From Acidobacteriota bacterium (lineage in GTDB: Bacteria > Acidobacteriota > Blastocatellia > UBA7656): DNA of 64,000 bases. The stretch lies in NCBI GenBank assembly GCA_038040445.1, contig JBBPIG010000022.1, forward strand, positions 1 to 64,000, given 5' to 3'. This document shows, in pieces, positions 1 to 8,121 of this stretch. Both the position numbers and the translations under genes were made by a program. Position 1 is the first letter of the stretch, and each line of letters begins with the position of its first letter. The notes under the pieces were generated by a model that made no database searches, had not been told where the DNA came from, and saw only the letters and a program-made list of their open reading frames with translations.

Positions 1-956
1 AGATCCCCGAACAGACGGCTACGATCAACGACGGAACGGGAACGATGTGGTCGTCCAAATACACGTACACCGAGTACGACGCGCTGCACCGCCGGACGGG
101 GACTGTCTACAACACTGCTGGCGCTCCAGGGGTTGCAGCGACGGATAATGTCGCCTTCTTGTACGACTCAGACGGTCAGTCAAGCGCGCCGGGACTAATG
201 CGGGTGACCATGGGAGCGGTTGAAGAGCGATACACCTACGACGACTTCGGTCGAGTCTCGTCGGTTACCGAGTCGATAACGCCATTCTCTGTGCCTAGGC
301 CTTACACAACCAGCTACCAGTACAACGGCGGGAGCCAGCTCTCGAAGATGATCTACCCATCGGGGAAAGATGTCGACGTAAGCTACGACGATAAGGGCCG
401 GTTTCGGGAGATGTACGGCATCGTAAGCGGCGTGACCTACAATCTGGCGGGACAAGTGTCCGGGTTGCAGATGACGCCGGGCGGCGCAGTGTCGCAGAGC
501 TATGGTTACGATGCGCATCGATTGCAGTTGACCACGCAGACGGCGACGAAGGGAGCAACTTCGTTGATGAATCTGACTTACGGATATCAGGCATCTGCCG
601 GCCAGATGGGAGCAGGCTCAACAGCGGGCAACGCGAGTCAATTGATGTCCATCAGCGGAACGATCAACTCAACCACCGAGAGCGCGGCTTACACCTATGA
701 CAATCTTGGAAGACTGGTGACGTCAAATCAGACCAGCAACGGAGCGAGCGCGCAGCGGAGATTCGCATACGACCGCTGGGGCAATCGCACGGGAGTGTGG
801 GACGCGATTTCGGGAGGCAATCAGATTCAATCAATCACGCTTCAGCAAAGTGGCGGCGCTCCGACGAACCGCCTCGCAAGCATAACGAGCGGCTCGACTG
901 TGAACTACACTTACGACGCTGCAGGGAATGTCACAAACGACGGCGTACACGGGTAG
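1..956 (+). CDS. RHS/YD-repeat protein, middle part (enters from left edge, broken at 3' end)
   Basis: The reading frame is open from base 3, before the first ATG at 45, so the gene starts outside the window. The product is a string of YD repeats (YTYDDFGRV, YGYDAHRL, YTYDNLGRL, YAYD/YTYDAAGNV), which in RHS proteins build the beta-cocoon that encloses a toxic C-terminal tip. The frame ends at a TAG at 954-956, but homology does not end there. The next 45 bases encode RHS sequence on the opposite strand, and RHS coding then resumes in another plus-strand frame. The stop is therefore a by-product of a rearrangement or an assembly error, not the natural end. Bases 688-900 are closely repeated at 3638-3800. 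The RHS family assignment is very secure; whether an intact protein is made is doubtful. Confidence 0.9.
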   Translation, partial: IPEQTATINDGTGTMWSSKYTYTEYDALHRRTGTVYNTAGAPGVAATDNVAFLYDSDGQSSAPGLMRVTMGAVEERYTYDDFGRVSSVTESITPFSVPRPYTTSYQYNGGSQLSKMIYPSGKDVDVSYDDKGRFREMYGIVSGVTYNLAGQVSGLQMTPGGAVSQSYGYDAHRLQLTTQTATKGATSLMNLTYGYQASAGQMGAGSTAGNASQLMSISGTINSTTESAAYTYDNLGRLVTSNQTSNGASAQRRFAYDRWGNRTGVWDAISGGNQIQSITLQQSGGAPTNRLASITSGSTVNYTYDAAGNVTNDGVHG

Positions 957-2139
957 CCCCGCCATCCACGCTTACCTGTCGGTTCTCGCTGTCATACCCG
1001 CGAGCTATGCCTACGATCAGGATAATCGGAGATACAAGAAGACAGTTGGCTCGGCGGTGACGCATTACGTGTGGGAAGGCTCGCAGGTTGTAGCCGAGCA
1101 CAACGGCAGCACTGGCGCGGTGTTGACGGATTACGTCTACTCGGGCAGCCGGATGATTGCGAAAGTAAGTAGCGGCAGCACCCAGTATTTCCTGAGCGAT
1201 CGTTTGAGCACGCGGCTTGTGCTTGATTCGAATGGGAATGTGATCGGGCGTCAGGGGCACTTGCCGTTCGGCGAGGACTTCGGAGAGAACGGCACGCAAG
1301 AGAAGCATCATTTCGCGACGCACGAACGAGATGGCGAGACGGACAAGGACTATGCGTTGAACAGGCAGTATTCTCAGAGCGTCGGCAGGTTCGTACAACC
1401 CGATCCGCATGGGCCCAGTATGAAGAACCCCCTGGTGCTGGGAAGCTATGGGGATCCGCAGAGCCTCAACAAGTACAACTACGTAAGAAATGATCCGATC
1501 AATTCAATCGACCCGAAGGGTCTCGACATGTGTTTCGGGTATCACGTTTTTCTAATAACCAAGAGCGGCGCTGAAATACTTGACGTCACGTACCTGGGAT
1601 TCATCCCGGTGTATTGCTGGAGCAGCGGCGGTGGCGGCGGATACAATAGCGGTGGGGGGAACCCGGCGCACGGGCCGCCACCGCAGGCGCCGAAATTAAA
1701 GAAGAGCAAGACTCCGGAGGAACTGGTTCTTCAATGGAAGCAAATAAGGGATGCGATCCTGTCAAACGGGGACTGTGCGCAGAAACTCGCGCCATATTTG
1801 CAAGACCTGAACCGAACAGTCGCACAGAAGAAAGGGGCTACCACTTGGTACATCAATGCTTACGATCCGACGGTCACTATGCCCAATGGGCAAACCGAGC
1901 AACAGTACTTTCAGAGCCACGATCCGGCGGGCGCAGTTACATTCACCCGTACTGACAACAGTTTAGCCAGAACATTTTTAGGGCCCGACTTCTTCTCTTC
2001 CAACGATGCACTGGGCCAGGCAGAGCTGTTCATGCACGAGTTGCTACACGTTGTCGTCGACTCCACAGAGGGATTAGAGGGAACAATGGGGACCAATGGA
2101 AAGAACGTAACTCAGTGGTTACATGATGGATGCAAGTAG
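928..2139 (+). CDS. RHS core C-terminus plus HELLH metallopeptidase-like tip (3' half of the broken RHS gene)
   Basis: Only the part after about base 1000 is real RHS sequence (SYAYDQDNRRYKK); the ATG at 928 merely opens the frame. The conserved RHS-associated core is present (VWEGSQVVAEH, DYVYSGSRMIAKV, RQYSQSVGRF, NKYNYVRNDPINSIDPKG) and ends in the usual DPxG boundary near base 1526. The roughly 205-residue tip has a Gly/Pro-rich linker and then a domain with LFMHELLHVVVD; the HELLH codons lie at 2035-2049. HExxH is the zinc-binding motif of many metallopeptidases, so a proteolytic effector is likely, but this is inferred from the motif and position. A small exported protein starts 74 bases downstream, where an immunity gene would be expected. 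Confidence 0.85.
   Translation: MSQTTAYTGSPAIHAYLSVLAVIPASYAYDQDNRRYKKTVGSAVTHYVWEGSQVVAEHNGSTGAVLTDYVYSGSRMIAKVSSGSTQYFLSDRLSTRLVLDSNGNVIGRQGHLPFGEDFGENGTQEKHHFATHERDGETDKDYALNRQYSQSVGRFVQPDPHGPSMKNPLVLGSYGDPQSLNKYNYVRNDPINSIDPKGLDMCFGYHVFLITKSGAEILDVTYLGFIPVYCWSSGGGGGYNSGGGNPAHGPPPQAPKLKKSKTPEELVLQWKQIRDAILSNGDCAQKLAPYLQDLNRTVAQKKGATTWYINAYDPTVTMPNGQTEQQYFQSHDPAGAVTFTRTDNSLARTFLGPDFFSSNDALGQAELFMHELLHVVVDSTEGLEGTMGTNGKNVTQWLHDGCK
950..1000. other. Microinverted segment within the RHS gene
   Basis: Read on the minus strand, bases 951-996 encode YDSENRQVSVDGGAT, the exact counterpart of YDAENRLVNVDGGAT in the second RHS copy (about 3903-3950). On the plus strand they read as noise with a TAG. 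The segment is bounded by the inverted hexamers CGGGTA (950-955) and TACCCG (995-1000). Reinverting it restores homology, but one extra base at the right junction would still leave a frameshift, and about six bases are missing at the left junction. Confidence 0.85.
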
Positions 2140-2212
2140 TGCTTTGAAGAAGTGTCGCGGCAAGCAGATGAGGCTTTGTATGAGAGAGCGTCAAGTCTGG
2201 CTGGAGGTTCGT

Positions 2213-2815
2213 ATGATGGTGCAGCGAGCGGCTTTTAATTGCGCGCCCACGCGGCCTTTTCCGATGGCCTGGGGAGAAAACCACATCCGGCGCGCGTCCG
2301 TGATCGGTCTTCTTTTGCTGATAGCGCTGCTTTCGGGAATGTCGAGCGCGATGTCAAGAAAGGACAGCGGCGATCAATCGCAACAAACGCTGGCGCTAAC
2401 TCAACTGCCTTTCTGCGCGCTGGTGTTGCGGTCCTATAAGGTCAGTGATTCTTCCGATCATGTCTACGTACTGATGGCGCCAGCCCAAGTGACCGAAGAG
2501 AATCTCAGAGAGTTATTCCAGAGTCTCTCTGATGCATACTCGAAATCAACTCTACTGCAAGTGTCGGTTTACACGGACGTGCGACAACTCGACTTCCTTG
2601 CCACCGGTCTGGCTCAATCCGGGCCAGATGACCCTGTTCGCGCCAAGCCGAAATCGCCCTCGAGGGCGGCGGACTCGACCGATAAAGAACGAAACAAACC
2701 AGACGAATACCAATGGGCGTACTACGTGAGATGGAAGGACGGCGAGTTCTTCCGATTCAATCCCGACTTTCCGAAGAAGGGCACAAAGACAGTAACGCTG
2801 AGAGGAAAGCAATAA
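2213..2815 (+). CDS. Exported or membrane-anchored small protein next to the RHS tip, candidate immunity protein
   Basis: I do not recognise the family. The start at 2213 is chosen because GGAGG (2203-2207) sits five bases upstream; a longer frame opens at 2123 and another ATG lies at 2264. The 200-residue product has a hydrophobic stretch near its N-terminus (ASVIGLLLLIALLSG), suggesting a signal peptide or anchor. A globular part follows with LRELFQSLSDAY, VSVYTDVRQ and a C-terminal block FRFNPDFPKKGTKTVTLRGK. A frameshifted paralogue lies at 3104-3611 with the same blocks. Being exported and placed directly after a putative protease tip fits an immunity role, but nothing in the sequence proves it. 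Confidence 0.65.
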   Translation: MMVQRAAFNCAPTRPFPMAWGENHIRRASVIGLLLLIALLSGMSSAMSRKDSGDQSQQTLALTQLPFCALVLRSYKVSDSSDHVYVLMAPAQVTEENLRELFQSLSDAYSKSTLLQVSVYTDVRQLDFLATGLAQSGPDDPVRAKPKSPSRAADSTDKERNKPDEYQWAYYVRWKDGEFFRFNPDFPKKGTKTVTLRGKQ

Positions 2816-3103
2816 GCACCAGCGCGGCCCGCGTAAGCGGCGTTTGCGGACGCAATAGCGCCCTGGCAGAGGCGTATCTAAACAGAGGGGTATGAAAGAT
2901 GGGGTCGTGCATTCGATCAATAGCATTGATCTGCGGAGAGGATCCTTTCTTAGTCGTTCTGAGTCAAAATCGGCCTGTGTTTGCTCAGGTGCGGAACCGC
3001 CTTACCTAGTCACAGATCAAGGTGTTTCCTTCCTGTCGCCACGAAGTTTGGTTTGCAGTGTCCTTTCTACTAGAACCAGCTTAGGCAAAGGAGGATCAGC
3101 TTT

Positions 3104-3611
3104 ATGCATAAAGGGTTTCTGCTAGTTCTGATACTCTTGTTCGTGTCCTCTTGGGCGCCGATTGAATCGGCTTCCGGAACGCAGGTACATGGACTTTCAG
3201 CAGTACGAGGCTTGCCATTTTGCGCTTTCGTTTCTTTTTGACGTTGAGAATCCGACAAGCTTCTTTGTTGGAATACTCATGGATAAGGAAGATATGTCTG
3301 AGAGTAATCTCAAGTTACTCTTTCAGTCTATATCAAAAAAATACCCTCCTCAGTTGCTCTTCGAGAAACACGGTCGTCCTCTACCTCTTGAGGCGCGAGT
3401 ATACACAGATCTCAGGATCCCGGGTGCACTCGCTAATAACGAAATGATTTCCGTCTCCGGCACACGGTCCACTTCATCGAGTGAAGAATCAAGAAATCCG
3501 ACTCGTAGCAGAGCGTTTTATACGAGAACAGAAGCCGTGGAGCTATTCCGCTACAATCCAAACTATCCTGAACATGGAACAAAGACAGTCATTCTTAGAG
3601 GAAAGGAGTGA
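3104..3611 (+). pseudogene. Frameshifted paralogue of the RHS-adjacent exported protein
   Basis: AAAGGAGG at 3086-3093 precedes an ATG at 3104 that opens a clear signal peptide (MHKGFLLVLILLFVSSWA) and continues to GLPFCAFVSF, matching QLPFCALVL in the neighbour at 2213-2815. The frame then stops at once, while homology continues one frame over as DVENPTSFFVGILMDKED through FRYNPNYPEHGTKTVILRGK to 3611. The switch falls in the T run at 3235-3239, so one extra T explains it. It could be a real slipped-strand mutation or a sequencing error. Standing alone, the open frame 3162-3611 would lack the signal peptide. Confidence 0.75.
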
Positions 3612-3748
3612 GGAAACCCTTCTGATCTGACTAGCGTGACTTACAGTGTTATGACAATCTTGGAAGACTGGTGACGTCAAATCAGACGAGTAGCGGAGCA
3701 AGTGCCGCGCGGCGTTTTGCTTACGACCGTTAGGGAAATCGCACGGGG

Positions 3749-5035
3749 ATGTGGGACGCCGTATCAGGAGGCAATCAGTTACAGAACATCGTGATCGAAG
3801 GAGCCAACCACATCTGGAGTGTGAACAGCAGCACATCGGACCCGAACTACTACTATGATCCGGCAGGGAATCTGGTATGGGCCGAGGGACATAGCTACGC
3901 ATACGACGCTGAGAATCGGCTTGTAAATGTGGATGGAGGAGCGACCGGGCAATACGCATATGACCCGTCGAATCGGCGCTACAAGAGGGTGACGGGCGGA
4001 GCTACGACGCATTACATCTGGCAAGGCTCGCAAGTGATCGCCGAACACAACGGCGCCACTGGAGCGGTGCTGGTCGACTACGTCTATTCCGGCGGCCGGA
4101 TGATCGCGAAGGTAGCGAGCGGCACGACTCAATACTTCTTGAGCGACCGGTTGAGCACGAGGCTTGTGCTGGACGCTAGCGGCAACGTGATAGGGCGGCA
4201 GGCTCACTTGCCGTTTGGGGAGGACTTCGCAGAGAGCGGCACGCAGGAGAAGCATCACTTCACGAGCTATGAGCGCGATAGTGAGACCGTCTCGGACTAT
4301 GCAGTGAATCGTCAATACTCGCAAACCACGGGGAGATTCAACCGAACAGATACGATACCGGCGAATGTCATGGATCCGCAGAGCTTCAACCGGTATGTCT
4401 ATGCGCGTAACAATCCTATAAATATGATTGACCCGCTGGGGCTCCAGATTTGCGACATTACAAGGTCGAAATACTATTACGAAGACGATGAAGGGCTCTT
4501 GGTTATGGGAGTGATCGAGACATTGCACTGCGACGTTCTAGGCGATTCAGGTGGAAGCGATGCGGGCTCTCCACCTGTTGAAAATGGGCCGGGCGGTGGC
4601 GATGACCCAACTACGGCAGAATGGCATGCCCGGAGGATCAAAGAAGCTCTCGATTCGGCACTTACCAAACTTATCGATAGCATACCGTGTCAGGCTCTCC
4701 CTGGCACAGCCAAATGGGCGGCCATGCCCACGTTAACCCGACTCCAAAATGAAGGACGAATCACCGAGGGTGATGCGCATGGAGACATAGCCGAATACTT
4801 TTGTGGTCTCAAATGTATCCTCGGTCGTAACCCTGGGACAATTACGCTAGACACCGTACACTTCTTCGGAACCGCGATCGAAAACGAAGCGGCGCTTCAC
4901 AATGTAACTATAGCGGAGGCTCAGGTAGAAACAATTCTTCACGAACTCGCTCGCGCAACGGGCGCCATGTCCGGCAACGAAGACGACTTCGATGAAAGGA
5001 TATACAACACCTGCATTAAGCCATCTAGTCAATAA
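3749..5035 (+). CDS. Orphan RHS C-terminal copy with degenerate HELAR tip
   Basis: This is a 5'-truncated second RHS copy. Homology to the first starts near 3638, about 110 bases before this frame opens. In that stretch a TAG at 3731-3733 replaces the TGG (Trp) codon of YDRWGNR, so the true remnant is 3638-5035. The core is intact (HYIWQGSQVIAEH, DYVYSGGRMIAKV, RQYSQTTGRF, FNRYVYARNNPINMIDPLG). The tip differs almost completely from that of copy 1 until ETILHELARATG (HELAR at 4940-4954), where the second zinc-ligand His is Arg. One base change (CAC to CGC) could explain that. Displaced tips lacking the N-terminal RHS shell are well known in RHS loci. Expression is uncertain because no start signal is convincing. 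Confidence 0.8.
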   Translation: MWDAVSGGNQLQNIVIEGANHIWSVNSSTSDPNYYYDPAGNLVWAEGHSYAYDAENRLVNVDGGATGQYAYDPSNRRYKRVTGGATTHYIWQGSQVIAEHNGATGAVLVDYVYSGGRMIAKVASGTTQYFLSDRLSTRLVLDASGNVIGRQAHLPFGEDFAESGTQEKHHFTSYERDSETVSDYAVNRQYSQTTGRFNRTDTIPANVMDPQSFNRYVYARNNPINMIDPLGLQICDITRSKYYYEDDEGLLVMGVIETLHCDVLGDSGGSDAGSPPVENGPGGGDDPTTAEWHARRIKEALDSALTKLIDSIPCQALPGTAKWAAMPTLTRLQNEGRITEGDAHGDIAEYFCGLKCILGRNPGTITLDTVHFFGTAIENEAALHNVTIAEAQVETILHELARATGAMSGNEDDFDERIYNTCIKPSSQ

Positions 5036-5047
5036 ACGGAGGCAAAC

Positions 5048-6061
5048 GTGTTGAAGGTCGGGCTAACTATATCCGCATTGTTTTGCGTGCTAAGTTGTCA
5101 CGCCATAAGCGTGCATGAGAAGCGCGTGCCCTGGGAGGGTATGCCTCTCGTGCAAAGTTCAAATTTCATCGGTGCGGACACGGCCTGGTTGGTAATCGCG
5201 AACGGAGATCTCTTACAAACCACCGATGCCGGAAGAACTTGGAACACGAGACGCGATAGATCTATGGGAAGACTCAAGCGAGTGTCTTTCGTAGATCAGA
5301 ATAGAGGATGGGCAGTCAATGAACCGGGCGAAGTCTGGACCAGTAGAGACCGCGGGCTTAGTTGGGAGCGAGTTTCTAGACTTGAATACGGAGAACGATG
5401 CGATGCCCTGACGTTCATCGATGAAACTCACGGCTGGGCTGTTGAACCTTTCTCCTTATGGAGCACTGAAGACGGCGGTGCGAGCTGGAGACGTTTCTTC
5501 CCTCTCGCAAATCCCAATAGTATTACAGAGCCGTTTCATAGACTCCAGTTCCTAAACCCTAAGATGGGATGGCTAGGCGGAGAAGGCGGCGCAATTTACC
5601 ATACCAGCGACGGTGGGAGGACCTGGAATGCGCGAAGGGCGACCTCAAAGAGTGCAGATATTAGCGCGCTTTTCTTCCTCGATGAGCGAAGAGGGTGGCT
5701 TTCCCTCAGGCCCAATTGTACCTTACTTCGGACGGATGATGGGGGCGAAACCTGGTCAGAGCTTCCAGCTCCTTCTCAAGATTTGGAAATGCGCTCCATT
5801 CACTTTAAGAACAGGAATGATGGCTGGGGGGCAGGTTTCAGCAGAGAGGTAGATGCAACCAGGCTCGACAAGTCACTTGGCGTGTTGCTTCGAACTAATG
5901 ACGGTGGACAAACTTGGTATGTCATCAATCCTGACCAGAAGGAGTTGTTTTACGACAAAGTGTACTTCACGGATGAACAACACGGGTGGTTGGTTGGGCA
6001 AAAAAGCGTTTGCTACACTAACGACGGTGGGGATATCTGGAACGTCGTTCTGAAGCTCTGA
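5048..6061 (+). CDS. YCF48/BNR-type beta-propeller repeat protein, exported
   Basis: The 337-residue product has an N-terminal hydrophobic segment ending in VLSC, possibly a lipoprotein signal. It is followed by six or so repeats of the pattern GW...(T/S)xDGGxxW (LQTTDAGRTWNT, YHTSDGGRTWNA, LRTDDGGETWSE, LRTNDGGQTWYV, CYTNDGGDIWNV), each with an upstream FxDxxxGW motif. This is typical of YCF48-like/BNR (Asp-box) propellers, of which plant HCF136 is the known relative. The GTG start at 5048 is set by GGAGG at 5038-5042. It lies only 12 bases after the orphan RHS tip and is probably co-transcribed with it. That position would suit an immunity or accessory role, but such repeat proteins are common outside RHS loci. 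Confidence 0.8.
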   Translation: MLKVGLTISALFCVLSCHAISVHEKRVPWEGMPLVQSSNFIGADTAWLVIANGDLLQTTDAGRTWNTRRDRSMGRLKRVSFVDQNRGWAVNEPGEVWTSRDRGLSWERVSRLEYGERCDALTFIDETHGWAVEPFSLWSTEDGGASWRRFFPLANPNSITEPFHRLQFLNPKMGWLGGEGGAIYHTSDGGRTWNARRATSKSADISALFFLDERRGWLSLRPNCTLLRTDDGGETWSELPAPSQDLEMRSIHFKNRNDGWGAGFSREVDATRLDKSLGVLLRTNDGGQTWYVINPDQKELFYDKVYFTDEQHGWLVGQKSVCYTNDGGDIWNVVLKL

Positions 6062-6317
6062 AGGATTTTGAAACCGAGCAAGGGTCCCTCATCGGTCGAG
6101 GGTCAGGCTTGGAAGTTGCGATTCGTCAACAGCTCGCTAGCGCACCGAGACACCGCCCTCTGTGCCAATGATAGTGAGACACGAACCGCTCTTTAGTTTT
6201 AGTGTATGGGGGCGGAGAAAGAATGTCTCATGTCAAAGCCCGGTTTTCAGCACATCAATGCCGCAGCCGGGAGCGGTTGAAAGAGCGAAGACGAGCGAAG
6301 CGAGCTGAGCTTCCCCG

Positions 6318-7475
6318 CTATCTGCTGGAAAGCCACACGGCGTCAGTTTGTGAAGCGAGATTCTGCTTGATTCTTTCGTAGCATCGCGCGAACTCACGAC
6401 GCTCGTTTGAATCAAGCGCTCGCGTGCCTTCCGCTACCAGGTCCGACGTGATCACCCCATCAAGCTTCAACGCGTGCTTCAAACAAGCGATGCTCTTCTT
6501 GACCTCATTTCCTCCCTGCGAGAACCGGCACGCCGCGCTGAACTGCTCGAATGCCGATTTGTAAATAGACATCAATTGCTCATCGCCCGCGTAGCAGGCG
6601 CGCCAGGCTCGTTGCCACTCGCGCGGCATCGCATTGGCAGGACCTGACACGACTCCTATCGGCAGCTCGTTGTGAAGCAGGTACCGGTTCCAATACTCGC
6701 GCGCCCGGCCCAGCAATCCGTCTTCGACGTTGAATAGCTGAAACATCAGCATTGCGTTGCCGACATAAATCCCAAACTCGCCTTTGTCCTTGAAGTGCCC
6801 GGCGCCTTTGGTGTAGTTGCCAAGCACGCGCCGCGGCGCTGACACTTTCAAACCGAAGATGAACGGCAGCCGGCTGAGCCGCTTTACGTCGCGCGTGCGA
6901 ATGTGCGGGATGCGCGGGTCGGCTGCGATGTCCGCATTGTCGTAGAGAAAGACCGGCAACCAGCGGCCCCGGTGGTCGAACAGATCACTCACGTCCTGCT
7001 GAAAGAACGAGACGACGTCGCCGAGATCTTTGATCGAGAGCGGCGCAATCACCGCGGCATCGGCTCCCGCCTCGAGCGCGCATTCGAGATTCGAAAGCGT
7101 CTCGCTTCGAGTCGCGGCCGTCACCCCGACCCACGCTTCCAGAGGTTGAAGCCCGCGCTTTGATATATCGCAATTGATGCGAGCGGCCTCGTCGGTCTCG
7201 ATCCAAATGAGGCGTTGGCGTTCGATGTTTGAGATTCGATTCCACTCGCCGGTGGTGCCTACGCCGAACAGAATGTCAGAGCCGTGACCTTGCTGGGCGA
7301 GATAGCGAAACACGTTGCGTTGTTCTTCTTCAATCACGCAGCCGCCCGCGTCGAGAACGGTTATTGCCGGAATGCTGAGCCCGCAGCGGGGTTTGTAACT
7401 AAAACGATACGACCGGGAGGATATCCCCTCTTCGGCCGCCAGAGGTTCGGAGTATAGAGGACCAGATTCAATCAT
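6318..7475 (-). CDS. Dihydrodipicolinate synthase/N-acetylneuraminate lyase family protein
   Basis: A class I aldolase-family (DHDPS/NAL) protein of 385 residues, longer than the usual 290-300. The family's marks are visible: GVGTTGEW (substrate-carboxylate loop), the tyrosine of PVFLYDN, and the Schiff-base lysine candidate in FGLKVSAP. The extra length includes an N-terminal extension before CGLSIPAITVLD and a longer C-terminal helical region. The substrate cannot be read from sequence; DapA itself is unlikely given the divergence. It begins 19 bases after the cupin gene upstream on the same strand, so the two probably form an operon. The 256 bases to its right-hand neighbour (6062-6317) hold only a short hairpin (CCCTC/GAGGG near 6087-6103) that might end the RHS-side transcript. 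Confidence 0.8.
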   Translation of the reverse strand: MIESGPLYSEPLAAEEGISSRSYRFSYKPRCGLSIPAITVLDAGGCVIEEEQRNVFRYLAQQGHGSDILFGVGTTGEWNRISNIERQRLIWIETDEAARINCDISKRGLQPLEAWVGVTAATRSETLSNLECALEAGADAAVIAPLSIKDLGDVVSFFQQDVSDLFDHRGRWLPVFLYDNADIAADPRIPHIRTRDVKRLSRLPFIFGLKVSAPRRVLGNYTKGAGHFKDKGEFGIYVGNAMLMFQLFNVEDGLLGRAREYWNRYLLHNELPIGVVSGPANAMPREWQRAWRACYAGDEQLMSIYKSAFEQFSAACRFSQGGNEVKKSIACLKHALKLDGVITSDLVAEGTRALDSNERREFARCYERIKQNLASQTDAVWLSSR

Positions 7476-7494
7476 CCCTAAACTTGGAAGGCTG

Positions 7495-7872
7495 TCAGAT
7501 TCGATCCAGCTCCGCCACTGTTCTTTCGTTCACCACATCGCCGGTGTTCAACGTGGACTTCGGCTCGAGCAACAACACGTGAACTTCTTCTTCCGCGATT
7601 GGAAGATGTTCGACGCCGCGCGGGACGATGACAAACTCGCCTTCTTCGACTCGAATCTCGCGGTCTCGAAACTTCATCAACAAGCTGCCTTTCACGACAA
7701 GAAACAGCTCGTCTTCGGCTTCGTGATGATGCCACACGAACTCGCCTTTGAGTTTGACTAGTTTCACAAAAGAATCGTTCAACTCGCCAACAATCTTCGG
7801 GCTCCAGTATTCCTGAAACGAGCCGAGCTTTTCGGTCAGGCTCACCTTCTCGATGGCTCTTCTATTTTGCAT
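7495..7872 (-). CDS. Small single-domain cupin
   Basis: The 125-residue product is a compact cupin. Motif 1 reads VWHHHEAEDELFLVVKG, with the histidines and glutamate that bind a divalent metal. Motif 2 is EGEFVIVPRGVEHLP, with its metal-binding His. It resembles the mannose-6-phosphate-isomerase-like cupin group, whose members include sugar epimerases, dioxygenases and pure binding proteins, so no reaction can be named. It is the first gene of a two-gene minus-strand unit with the DHDPS-family gene and is divergent from transketolase; the 249 bases between them must hold promoters for both. Confidence 0.85.
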   Translation of the reverse strand: MQNRRAIEKVSLTEKLGSFQEYWSPKIVGELNDSFVKLVKLKGEFVWHHHEAEDELFLVVKGSLLMKFRDREIRVEEGEFVIVPRGVEHLPIAEEEVHVLLLEPKSTLNTGDVVNERTVAELDRI

Positions 7873-7927
7873 AGCGAATCAGAGCGTAGGCAGGCGCGAT
7901 AGAAGTGTCAAGCAGAGAGACCTCACG

Positions 7928-7956
7928 TTGAAGCGAGGATGACTGTTGTGTATATT
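7928..7956 (+). promoter_or_regulatory. Sigma70-type promoter for transketolase
   Basis: TTGAAG (7928-7933) and TATATT (7951-7956) are separated by exactly 17 bases, a near-consensus pair. It would give a 5' leader of about 160 bases before the tkt start at 8122. Confidence 0.5.
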
Positions 7957-8121
7957 GAAACTTAATTCGCCTTTCTCGTGTCGGACGATTGAAGTCAATT
8001 GGGCAATCTCGTTTCTCCTGCTTGCGGGACCCGGCGCTTCGGTAGCACAGCCAGATCCGCAACAAGCTTCGCTGATCTTTGTCGCTGGATCTTCACCACA
8101 CTCTTTATCGAGGAGCAACCG

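Noticed and set aside
950-1000. Site-specific phase-variation switch
   Set aside because: The segment is only about 50 bp, its flanking repeats are six bases, junctions are imprecise and no invertase gene is nearby.
2892-3125. Plus-strand frame of 77 codons between the two RHS-adjacent genes
   Set aside because: It has no ribosome site or family resemblance, and the true signal-peptide start at 3104 lies inside it in another frame.
1-6061. Type VI secretion cluster around the RHS genes
   Set aside because: No VgrG, Hcp, PAAR or Tss genes lie in the window; the left side is outside view.
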